Below, in pieces: positions 1 through 7,100 of a stretch of DNA of 8,311 nt (within the stretch, counting starts at the first letter, position 1; every line of letters begins with the position of its first letter). This stretch comes from Thermoleophilia bacterium (GTDB lineage: Bacteria; Actinomycetota; Thermoleophilia; RBG-16-64-13), in contig JAFGIH010000039.1 of assembly GCA_016929985.1 (NCBI GenBank), positions 1-8,311 of the forward strand, given 5' to 3'. The notes under the pieces are model-generated. The model did not search any database and was not told the origin of the DNA. It worked only from the letters and a program-made list of their open reading frames with translations. Position numbers and translations under genes: made by a program.

Positions 1-756
1 CAGGTGGCGCTCGGGGTGCGGGCCCTCTACGTGCTGAGCGAAGAGCAGGTGAACGAGCGGTTCGGGCTGAGCGGCCGGGAGGGGGCCACCCAGGAGTTCC
101 TGGGCTGCACTGAGGGCGTCAGAGGAGGCGCATTCATCTACACGCAGTCCGAGACACTCTCGGTGGGCCTGGTGGTGCACCTCGATTCGCTCAAAGAGCG
201 GGGCATCCCCCCCTACGAGCTCATGGAGCGCTTCGCTGCCTCCGCCCCCGTGGCCCCATTGCTCAAGGGGGCCCGCTTGGTCGAGTATTCGGCCCACCTG
301 CTGCCGGAGGCGGGCAGGCGCATGGTGCCCCGGCCGTCCGCGGCGGGGCTTCTGGTCGCGGGCGACGCCGCCGGCCTCTGCTACACGAACGGCCTGACTC
401 AGGAGGGGATGAACCTCGCGATGACGTCGGGCTTGGCAGCCGCACAGGTAGCCGCGGAGGCTCTCGCCACGGGTGACTTCTCTGCGAGCCGCCTGGCTCG
501 CTACGCCAAGGAGCTGGAGGACAGCTTCGTGCGCCGCGACCTCAAGACTTGGGACCGGGCCATAGACTTTATGCGGGAGGACCGGTTGTTCACCGTCTAT
601 CCGCGAGTGGTGAGCGAGCTCATGGAGGACCTCTACCGCTCCGACGGGAATCCCAAGCAGAAGATCGGCCGCCTGGCCCGTCAAGCCGTCAAGGACGACC
701 TGACGGTGCGCCAGCTCATCGCCGACCTCTACAAGGGGGGGAGGGGCTACCTGTGA
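1..756 (+). CDS. fixC: FixC-family ETF-quinone oxidoreductase, 5'-partial
   Basis: This is the C-terminal part of a FAD-dependent oxidoreductase of the FixC / ETF-quinone oxidoreductase family, which exchanges electrons between electron-transfer flavoprotein and the membrane quinone pool or another acceptor. The reading frame is open from base 1. The GTG at 4 is probably an internal valine, because 251 codons is far below the family's usual 420-440 residues and the N-terminal Rossmann FAD motif is absent. The visible fragment has the second FAD-contacting motif LLVAGDAAG (GDAAG at visible residues 121-125), followed by the TNGLTQEGMNLAMTSG stretch typical of the family and a helical C-terminus. 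Like other FixC proteins it has no C-terminal Fe-S domain; that role passes to FixX, whose gene overlaps its stop codon by 4 bp. The family call is firm. The direction of electron flow and true partner are inferred from context. Confidence 0.9.
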   Translation, partial: QVALGVRALYVLSEEQVNERFGLSGREGATQEFLGCTEGVRGGAFIYTQSETLSVGLVVHLDSLKERGIPPYELMERFAASAPVAPLLKGARLVEYSAHLLPEAGRRMVPRPSAAGLLVAGDAAGLCYTNGLTQEGMNLAMTSGLAAAQVAAEALATGDFSASRLARYAKELEDSFVRRDLKTWDRAIDFMREDRLFTVYPRVVSELMEDLYRSDGNPKQKIGRLARQAVKDDLTVRQLIADLYKGGRGYL

Positions 757-1031
757 TAGTCGATGACCTGTTCGACCTGGTGAGCTATCGCATCCACCCT
801 GAGGCCCACATCGTCGTGGCGAGTCCCGATCTCTGTCAGGAGTGTCCGCATCGTGCCTGCACGTTCACCTGTCCTGCCCGCTGCTACACCTGGAGCGACG
901 AACGGGGCAAGGTGGACCTCGCCTACGAGGCCTGTCTGGAGTGTGGCACCTGCCTGCTGGTCTGCGACCGCGGGGCGCTCGATTGGCACTACCCGCCTGG
1001 AGGATACGGTGTGCGCTACCGGCTCACGTAG
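753..1031 (+). CDS. fixX: FixX ferredoxin-like protein
   Basis: A 92-residue ferredoxin-like protein that would supply the Fe-S centre for FixC. It begins at GTG 753, inside the fixC stop (GTGA overlap). A purine-rich GGGGAGGGG lies a few bases upstream, and no in-frame ATG is nearby. Nine cysteines are visible. C28xxC31x4C36x3C40-P forms one group, with C44 shortly after, and C61xxC64xxC67x3C71 (within ACLECGTCLLVC) forms a second. The ending WHYPPGGYGVRYR matches the conserved W-x-YP-x-GG-x-GV tail of FixX. The second cysteine group is the usual FixX cluster ligand set. The first resembles a further [4Fe-4S] site, so the protein may carry two clusters. Its position between fixC and etfB supports a role in the ETF to quinone relay. 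Confidence 0.9.
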   Translation: MIVDDLFDLVSYRIHPEAHIVVASPDLCQECPHRACTFTCPARCYTWSDERGKVDLAYEACLECGTCLLVCDRGALDWHYPPGGYGVRYRLT

Positions 1032-1043
1032 GGGAGACGCCAG

Positions 1044-2030
1044 ATGAAAGTGCTCGTCCTACTCGAAGTAGGCGCCGACGTCCGCCTCGCCCCGCCCCGC
1101 GACCCGCGCACCGGACGGGTCCGCAAGGAATGGCTGGTGCGGGAGATCGACCCGGGGAGCGCCCGCGCGCTCGATCTGGCCCTGCGGCTGAAGTCGGCCC
1201 GATCGGCTACGCAGGTGACCGTGGTGCATCTCGGCGCGTCTGACAGCGAGCCCTGGCTCCGCCAGGCTCTCGCCGGCGGCGCCGACCAGGCCATCCGAGT
1301 CTGGGATGACGAACTCGACGCGCTGGGGGGCGAAGCTGGAATACACGTCAGGGCTAAGGTGGTCGTCTTGGCCGCCGCCGCCCGGGCGGCGGGGTTCGAC
1401 CTCATCCTGTGTGGGGCCGCAGGCGTCGTGGACGCCGGCAGCCAGCTGGGTGTGCTATTGGCTGCGGACCTTGAGGTGCCATGCGTGACTCAGGTCGTCG
1501 ACCTGGCCGGCGCCGGCCCCGCGGACGGCGCCGACGCTCCGGACCTGGGGGCGGCCACGCAGCGTCTGCGTTGCACCCGCGCGCTCGACCGAGGCTTTTC
1601 CGAGCGAGTGGAGGCGCCCTTCCCTGTCGTGGCCACCGTGTCTGCCGCGCAACCGGCCTCCGAGGGCGCGCCGCCTGTCGTCACCGTCTCATCCCTGCTG
1701 GCCGCCCGATCCGCTGAGATCGTCACGTGGCATCTGGCCGACCTCGGGGTGCCCCTTGATGACGTCCGGCGGGCAGAACGGCTCCTGCGACACGGCAGGC
1801 CTGGGCCTCTTCATCCCCGCATCCGTCCCATTGCGGCGCCCGATGCCGCTCTTCCTGCGTTCGACCGCATCCTGAAGCTCATCGAGGGCACCGTGAAGCG
1901 GCGTGCGGGACGAGTGGTCCGGCTCCCCGCTGACGCGATGGTCGAGGAGATCTTCCGCTCCGTGAAGGAGGAGGGTTGGCTGGACCATCTGCGGCCCGAG
2001 CCCCGGTCGGAGAACGCCGACCTCTCATGA
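1044..2030 (+). CDS. etfB: Electron transfer flavoprotein beta subunit (FixA/EtfB), long form, mycofactocin-associated
   Basis: A 328-residue ETF beta subunit. ETF is an alpha/beta heterodimer that carries electrons from flavin dehydrogenases to FixCX or ETF-QO; beta normally binds AMP or a second FAD and docks the partner. The N-terminus MKVLVLLEVGADVR starts a Rossmann-like fold. D36-P37-G38 and the helix ARALDLALRLK match the region after the first loop in EtfB. The nucleotide-binding stretch is GAAGVVDAGSQLGVLLAADL (D130, Q134, G136), followed by VPCVTQV. The protein exceeds the usual 250-285 residues because of a C-terminal segment (about 273-313, from FDRILKLIEG) resembling tails in some actinobacterial-type EtfB proteins. 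The start at 1044 has GGGGAG seven to eight bases upstream. It lies 12 bp after fixX and overlaps mftF by 4 bp. No alpha subunit gene is visible; it may lie upstream of fixC. Confidence 0.88.
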   Translation: MKVLVLLEVGADVRLAPPRDPRTGRVRKEWLVREIDPGSARALDLALRLKSARSATQVTVVHLGASDSEPWLRQALAGGADQAIRVWDDELDALGGEAGIHVRAKVVVLAAAARAAGFDLILCGAAGVVDAGSQLGVLLAADLEVPCVTQVVDLAGAGPADGADAPDLGAATQRLRCTRALDRGFSERVEAPFPVVATVSAAQPASEGAPPVVTVSSLLAARSAEIVTWHLADLGVPLDDVRRAERLLRHGRPGPLHPRIRPIAAPDAALPAFDRILKLIEGTVKRRAGRVVRLPADAMVEEIFRSVKEEGWLDHLRPEPRSENADLS

Positions 2031-3547
2031 TCCCGTTGGAGTACCGGCTGCGTGACCCGGTGCGGGTAGAGCCGGGCGCGGACGGCGCCTGGCGGGTAGT
2101 GTGCGAGTCGCCGCTCACCGTGCTTACCGTCAACTCGGCCGCTGCCCGGCTGCTGCGGCTTGCGCGCGACGGTGCGACGGTGGCTCACCTGGCCGGGGAG
2201 TGCGGCACTCCCCGGGAGTGTGTCACTCCACAGGAGTGTGGCCTGGACGAGGAGCGAGTCTTCGCTATCTGCGAGCGCCTGCGGAGCCGGGGGATACTCG
2301 AGGTGGGCCGTGCCCCTGGTGATGGCGGCTTCGAGCCGGCGGTGTCGGTGATAGTCCCGACTCGCGACCGCGCTGACGACCTGGACGAGTGCTTGGAAGC
2401 CCTCGGGCGCGTGGACTATCCGCGTGACCGGCTTGAAGTGATCGTCGTCGATGACGGTTCCACCGATGGTGCGGCGGTGGCGGAGGTCGTGGCGCGCCGT
2501 GGCCACCGCCTGATCTCCAACGATCGCAACCGCGGCCCCGCGTACTCGCGCAACCGGGCCGCCCGCGAAGCGGCGGGCGAGATCCTTGCCTTCATCGACA
2601 GTGACTGCGTCGCGGGCCCGCGCTGGCTGCGGGAGCTGACGCCCTACTTCCTGTGGGACCGGGTGGGAGCGGTGGGAGGCCGCACCGTGGGGTATTACAC
2701 GAAGTCCAGGCTCGACAGATACGAGGAGGTGGCCTCTCCGCTCGACATGGGGAGGTACCTGATGGTCGAGGCGAAGGGGCCCAGCACCTTCTACGTGCCC
2801 ACCTGCAATCTCCTGGTGCGCCGCTCCGCATACGGCGAGGCCGGTGGTCTGCGCGAGGACCTTCTGGTGGGCGAAGATGTGGACTTCTGCTGGCGCCTGC
2901 GCGCGGGCGGCTCGTACCTGGTCTACTCCCCCGAGGGGGTAGTGAGGCACAAGCACCGCGACCGCCTGGGCTCGATGCTCCGGCGGCGCGCGCAGTACGG
3001 CACCTCCGAGGCTCCTCTTCATGCGCTGCACCCGGACAAGCGCAAGCGCTTCCCGCTCGCCCCTGCGCCGTTGACCACGGTGGGGTTGCTCTCAATGGCT
3101 CTGATCGCGCGCGAACCCCGGCTGTTACCGGCCTGCCTGGCTCCGGTGATGTGGGAGGGCGGCCGCCGCACCTTGCGTCTTCGGCGGGCGGGGGTCGACG
3201 TGCCGGCTCGGAGCATCTGGACCTCGGTACTGCGCGGGCATCTGTCCATGATCTACTTCGTCTACTTCCACCTGGTGCGGTACTACCTGGGGCCGCTGGC
3301 CGCGGCCGGGATGCTGCTGCCGGGCGTGCGACTGCTCACGGCCGTCGCCACGCTCTATGCCGCGGGCGTCGGCTACGCGACCCGCAGGCCCCGCGTGAGC
3401 TACCCTGTTTATCTCGCGTACTACCTGGCAGAGCACGCCGCGTATCAGGCCGGTGTGATCGTGGGGAGCGTGAGGACGGGTACCTTCCGGTCGTATCTGC
3501 CTGCCGTCCAGCCTGGGAGATCCCCGCGGCCCGAAGCCGGCGACTGA
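2027..3547 (+). CDS. mftF: Mycofactocin system glycosyltransferase MftF
   Basis: A 506-residue family 2 glycosyltransferase matching MftF, which in mycobacteria adds a beta-1,4-glucan chain to the mycofactocin core. Residues about 1-95 look like a PqqD/RRE-type winged helix domain (LTVLTVNSAAARLLRLARDG, then ERVFAICERLRSRGILE). The GT-A domain follows: VSVIVPTRDRADDL, nucleotide-sugar site VDDGSTDG (D142, D143), metal-binding D191-S-D193, and catalytic-site GEDVDFCWRL (E283, D284). The RRRAQYGTSEAPLHALHP stretch is a recognisable MftF hallmark. Hydrophobic segments at about 405-430, 435-450 and 459-480 suggest membrane association. ATG 2027 is preferred over an upstream in-frame codon at 1976 because it forms an ATGA overlap with the etfB stop. 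The Shine-Dalgarno match is weak, implying translational coupling. A tandem duplication inserts cysteines at residues 58-72. Other mft genes are not in the window. Confidence 0.88.
   Translation: MIPLEYRLRDPVRVEPGADGAWRVVCESPLTVLTVNSAAARLLRLARDGATVAHLAGECGTPRECVTPQECGLDEERVFAICERLRSRGILEVGRAPGDGGFEPAVSVIVPTRDRADDLDECLEALGRVDYPRDRLEVIVVDDGSTDGAAVAEVVARRGHRLISNDRNRGPAYSRNRAAREAAGEILAFIDSDCVAGPRWLRELTPYFLWDRVGAVGGRTVGYYTKSRLDRYEEVASPLDMGRYLMVEAKGPSTFYVPTCNLLVRRSAYGEAGGLREDLLVGEDVDFCWRLRAGGSYLVYSPEGVVRHKHRDRLGSMLRRRAQYGTSEAPLHALHPDKRKRFPLAPAPLTTVGLLSMALIAREPRLLPACLAPVMWEGGRRTLRLRRAGVDVPARSIWTSVLRGHLSMIYFVYFHLVRYYLGPLAAAGMLLPGVRLLTAVATLYAAGVGYATRRPRVSYPVYLAYYLAEHAAYQAGVIVGSVRTGTFRSYLPAVQPGRSPRPEAGD
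2198..2242 (+). repeat. 18-bp tandem repeat with embedded inverted repeats inside mftF
   Basis: Two full units start at 2198 and 2216 (14 of 18 bases identical), and a third partial unit starts at 2234. Each full unit contains GAGTG-3nt-CACTC, a 5-bp inverted repeat. In the mftF frame they encode the hexapeptide pattern E-C-x-T-P-x repeated (E58 to Q69), followed by E-C-G. This places three cysteines (C59, C65, C71) six residues apart, between the two recognisable parts of the N-terminal winged-helix-like domain. Confidence 0.85.
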
Positions 3548-3640
3548 GGCTTTCTCTCTTCTTTGCCCTTGCTTTGCCCAGACTTGACCCTCTGGAGCGA
3601 GACTCGGGGTGAGGAGTGAAACCGGCCCAAAGGGGGCGTC

Positions 3641-3850
3641 ATGGATCAGCAGACTTCCACCGCCGTGCTGTTTGCGTTCGCCAACAGACAACTGGTGGAC
3701 GGCGTCAGGTCCTATCCGATACCCGGCGCGCAGCGGACCACACTCCGGGTCGTCGAACGGCCCGACCTGCGTCCGGAATCCGCCGCCGGTACCACCGAGC
3801 AAGACCGTCAGGTCTCGCTTGAGTTCTTGCACCGGCTGGTCATGGGGTGA
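3641..3850 (+). CDS. Hypothetical small protein
   Basis: A 69-residue ORF from ATG 3641 with AGGGGG four bases upstream, a usable ribosome binding site. About 78% of its codons end in G or C (my hand count, 54 of 69), which fits real coding in this genome. The protein (MDQQTSTAVLFAFANRQLVDG at the start, ending EFLHRLVMG) is soluble-looking, with no signal peptide, membrane segment, cysteines or motif that I recognise. It lies 93 bp after mftF on the same strand and ends 4 bp before a second small ORF. It could be the last gene of the mycofactocin/ETF operon, a stand-alone small gene, or spurious. No function is assigned. Confidence 0.35.
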   Translation: MDQQTSTAVLFAFANRQLVDGVRSYPIPGAQRTTLRVVERPDLRPESAAGTTEQDRQVSLEFLHRLVMG

Positions 3851-3854
3851 TGCC

Positions 3855-4025
3855 ATGAAACTCGCCGGCATACTGATGGTGCTCTCGGTGATCGCGCATC
3901 CGCGAGTGCATGTGGAAAGGGAGCACCAGGAAGACACAAGGCCCGTCGTCCACACTCACACGCGTCCCTACGCGCCGGCGCGGTCGTCCTATCCGTCATC
4001 GTCCCGCGTGTGGAGGCCGTTGTAG
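3855..4025 (+). CDS. Possible small His-containing peptide
   Basis: A 56-residue ORF starting at ATG 3855, four bases after the stop of the preceding small ORF, with GGGGTGA just upstream. The N-terminus MKLAGILMVLSVIAH has one lysine and a short hydrophobic run, which could be a weak signal or anchor. The remainder is rich in His, Arg, Pro and Ser (H15, H19, H24, H33, H35). About 79% of codons end in G or C by hand count. There is no recognised family. The hydrophobic run is shorter than in most signal peptides, and the Arg/Ser/Pro-rich tail is what a non-coding GC-rich frame can also give, so this is a weak call. Confidence 0.2.
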   Translation: MKLAGILMVLSVIAHPRVHVEREHQEDTRPVVHTHTRPYAPARSSYPSSSRVWRPL

Positions 4026-4051
4026 ACCCGCGGCAGGGGCGGACACAACTC

Positions 4052-4064
4052 GTGTTGATAACAC
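4052..4064. promoter_or_regulatory. Inverted repeat GTGTT-GAT-AACAC, possible operator
   Basis: A perfect 5-bp inverted repeat with a 3-bp centre lies about 80 bp upstream of the candidate cyclase -10 box. It is AT-richer than its surroundings. Short perfect dyads upstream of a promoter are often repressor or activator sites, but no second copy was seen near the cyclase, and no regulator gene is visible. Confidence 0.2.
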
Positions 4065-4144
4065 TCCGGGCGCCTAGCCTGCGGTCGTAGCAGTTCATCC
4101 ACGTCTCCATAGGAAGAAGGCCTGCGTCCACGGACCTTTCGTTC

Positions 4145-4150
4145 TACAAT
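4145..4150 (+). promoter_or_regulatory. Candidate -10 box TACAAT for the cyclase gene
   Basis: TACAAT matches 5 of 6 positions of the housekeeping sigma consensus TATAAT. The corresponding -35 region (about 4122-4127, CTGCGT) is a poor match. Transcription starting near 4157 would give a leader of about 43 bases before ATG 4200. This would exclude the earlier ATG at 4149, which overlaps the box. Confidence 0.3.
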
Positions 4151-4199
4151 GGAAGAGGTCGTGGTTCTGGCATCGAGAGGCTTGCGAAGGCGTGGGGTT

Positions 4200-7100
4200 A
4201 TGAACGAGGCTCCGGCCAGTGGACCGCCTACCCCTACCCGTGGTTCGGCCGACGAACGCCGTTTGGTCACAGTACTTTTTGCCGACCTGGCCGGATTTGC
4301 GAGCCTAGCCGAACATCTCGACCCCGAAGATGTGCAGCATCTCTTGAACCGGTGCTTCGACCGTCTGGTGCCCTGTGTCGAGCGCTACGGGGGCACCATC
4401 GACAAGTTCATCGGAGACGCCCTCATGGCGCTCTTCGGAGCCCCGGTGGCTCACGAGCATGACGCGGAGCGCGCCGTCAGGGCCGCCCTCGATCTCCGCG
4501 AAAGCCTACAGGAGTTCAATCGGGAGCAGGGCTTGGAGCTGGCCGTTCATATCGGTATCAACACCGGGCGGGTGCTGGCTGGTTCGATCGGCGGCGGCGG
4601 TCACCAACAGTACTCGGTGGTGGGAGACGCCGTCAATCTCGCCTCCCGGCTCGAAGAAGTGTCTGCCCGGAACGAGATCCTCATCGGTCCGCGTACCTAC
4701 CGGGCGGTCAGCCGCCTCTTCGCCATCCAGGAAGGCGAGGCCGTTCGGGTAAGGGGGCGCGACGAAGAGACCAGGACCTATCGGGTGCTGGGCGAGAAAG
4801 ACACCGCCCAGCCGCAGACCCCACGGCCGCTTCGCGCCCCGCTGATCGGCCGGGAGCAGGAGTTGGCGGCTCTCACGGCGGCTCTCGAGCGGCTGAGGCA
4901 GGGGCAGGGTGGGGTGGTCTACCTCGTCGGCGAGACGGGTCTCGGCAAGACCCGGCTGGTGGCGGAGGGCCGCAAGAGCGTTCCCGCCCAGGACCTCACC
5001 TGGCGGGAGGGCCAGGCCATCATCTTGGGCCGGAGCCCGGCCTATGGGCCGGTGAAGCAGATCCTGGGCGCCGACTCCGGCTTCCTACCCGGTGATGACA
5101 GCTCCACCCGCTATGAGAAGCTGCGCAGGCGTCTCGACCAACTGTTCACGGACGAGCATGAGCGGCATCTGACCACGCTGGCCGCTCTGCTGTCGCTGCC
5201 ATCTGAGGCCGAAGCTCATGGCCGGCTCGACTCACTGGGGCCGAACGTCTTCAACCAACGCCTGCAAGAGTCGGTGCGTGGCTTTCTCACACGTTTGGCC
5301 GCCGAGCGTCCGGTAGTCGTCGTCGTGGAGGACATCCATTGGCTGGACAGTTCTTCAGCAGCTCTTGTGGGCAGGGTGCTCCCGCTGGCCGGGACCAACC
5401 CACTCTTGTTCCTTGTCGTGGCCCGGCCCGAACTGGAGGGGAGCCGTCTCGATCCGGAGCGAGTGTGCTCTCTCGCCGGCATCCCCTGTCAGAAGATCAG
5501 GCTGCACCCCCTCAGCGCGGCCGAGAGCCGGACCCTCGTGAGCGAGTTGTTGGGTTCGCGGGAGTTGGCTGCGGGGCTGCACGCCGCAATCGACAGATGG
5601 GCGGAGGGGAACCCCTTCTTCATAGAGGAGAGCCTGCGTTCTCTCATAGATGCGGAACAGATCCAGCCCGACGGGAAGGGCGGTTGGCACTTCACCACCA
5701 GACTCCATCTCAGCCTCCCCGACACGCTGCAAGGCGCCATCGCCGCCCGGGTGGACCGGCTGCCCGAGAGGACCCGGCGCACTCTGCGCATGGCTTCGGT
5801 GGTCGGCCGCACGTTCCCCCAGTCGCTCATCGGGGCCCTGACCGGTTTCGCCGCTCCGTTGCTGGACCGCCAGCTCCGCCGCCTGCAGTACCTCGAATTG
5901 ATCGAGAGTGTGCGACGTCGGCCGGAGCCGGAGTTCACCTTCACCCACGCTCTCATCCAGGAAGCAGTCTACGAGAGCATGCTACTGCGGGAGCGCCGCC
6001 GCCTCCACGAGCGGGTGGCCGAAGAGATCGAGTCTCGCTTCGCCGGGAGTCTCGCGGAGCAGTACGATCTCTTGGCCTATCACTATTCCCGGGCGGAGAA
6101 CTGGGATCGGGCGAAGGATTACCTGCTCCAGGCCGGGGATAGAGCCAGGGTCTTGGGAGCCGTGGAAGCCGGCGGCTGCTATCAACAGGCCCTGGAGGGG
6201 CTGCTCAGAGGGTACGAACTTGGGTTGGAAGAGAGCGACCCCGCTCACGGCAACGCGTGGTTCGATGAGGGAGTCGGCGCCTTCTACAACGCGTATCGCC
6301 TGGCCACCATCTGCCCTTCCCTGGAGGTCTTCCACGCGCGAGCGGCTGAAACCTTCGGTCCTGCCGATCGCCGCACCCTGGCGGCGGCGGAGATGGTGGG
6401 GGCCGCCTATGCCGAACAGCGGATGTACCCCGAGGCGAGGGCGATCCTGGAGAGCACCCTGCGGACCCGCGAGGTGCTTGGTGATGGAGACGATCCCTCG
6501 CTTGCCCGATTGCTTCGCGTGCTTGCCATGGTGGCGGTCTCCCAAGGCGCGTTCGAGGAGGGCGAAGCTCTCCTGACCCGGGGATTGGCGCTCCAGATGG
6601 CGGCCGACAAGCGGGACTACGACATGGTGACCGATCTCTACCTGTCGCTTCTCTACACGTATCACTGCGCCGGGCGCCTCGAGCGGCTGAGAGAGGTGGC
6701 CGACGAAGCGTTGGCTATCGCTGGGCTCGAAGCAGGCTCACAGTACTCTATTATCCTCGCGAACATCTGCGACACGAAGATGCGTCTGGGTCGTCTCTCG
6801 GAGGCCGAGGCCCATGCCCGCCGGGGGATCAAGAGCGCGCGATCGTCATACGTCGAGGCTGCCTGTCGCGGCAATCTGGGCGAAGTCCTTATAAGCCAGG
6901 GCAGGTACGCGGACGCCCTCCGGGAGCTTGAACAGGCGACGGAGATGATGGACGGTCTGGGCAGGTCGACCGATCTGGGGGGATTGCTGAGCCCGCTGGC
7001 CGAGTGCCAGTTGCAGTTGGGACTGCCGGATCTGGCGGAGGAATCGGCGCGGAGGGCTGCGAACCTGCTCGACAAGGAGCCGGGGGTGGACCGCGCGGAC

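Larger units (their letters stand above)
3548..4199. other. Intergenic region between mftF and the cyclase
   Basis: No large recognisable gene lies here. The first 45 bases after mftF are C/T-rich and G-poor, with an 8-bp direct repeat CTTTGCCC at 3561 and 3572. I found no strong intrinsic terminator (no stable GC hairpin followed by a T run). Two small + strand ORFs (3641-3850 and 3855-4025) occupy the middle. The last 175 bases hold a 13-bp inverted repeat at 4052-4064 and a candidate -10 element at 4145-4150. No tRNA-like cloverleaf, CRISPR repeat or mycofactocin precursor (a short ORF ending in CGVY) was seen. Confidence 0.7.

Noticed and set aside
1811..3031. Long minus-strand ORF (406 codons) antisense to etfB and mftF
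   Set aside because: It lies opposite clearly recognised genes, its product has the Arg/Pro/His-rich composition typical of antisense frames in GC-rich DNA, and it matches no family I know.
3672..3706. Nested inverted repeats (CTGTT/AACAG with an outer CGCCGT/ACGGCG nearby) as an RNA element
   Set aside because: The arms are 5-6 bp with long mismatched loops and lie inside a possible small ORF; this is expected by chance in GC-rich DNA.
3125..3955. Minus-strand ORF of 276 codons spanning the end of mftF and the gap
   Set aside because: More than half is antisense to mftF, no domain is recognisable, and the part in the gap competes with better supported + strand small ORFs.
3808..4131. Minus-strand ORF of 107 codons in the intergenic region
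   Set aside because: Third positions look much less GC-biased than in the real genes and the product is Arg/Ser/Thr/Cys-rich without motifs. A weak AAAGG before its GTG is not enough.
3548..4199. Possible mycofactocin precursor peptide mftA in the gap next to mftF
   Set aside because: No short ORF on either strand ends in the conserved CGVY core that MftC and MftE need.
4149..4199. Upstream ATG at 4149 as the cyclase start
   Set aside because: It has no ribosome binding site at a useful distance (GGAAGAAGG ends 28 bases upstream) and overlaps the candidate -10 box. The 17 extra residues show no domain similarity.
5982..6665. Minus-strand ORF of 227 codons opposite the cyclase TPR region
   Set aside because: It is antisense to a confidently assigned gene, with no recognisable domain.
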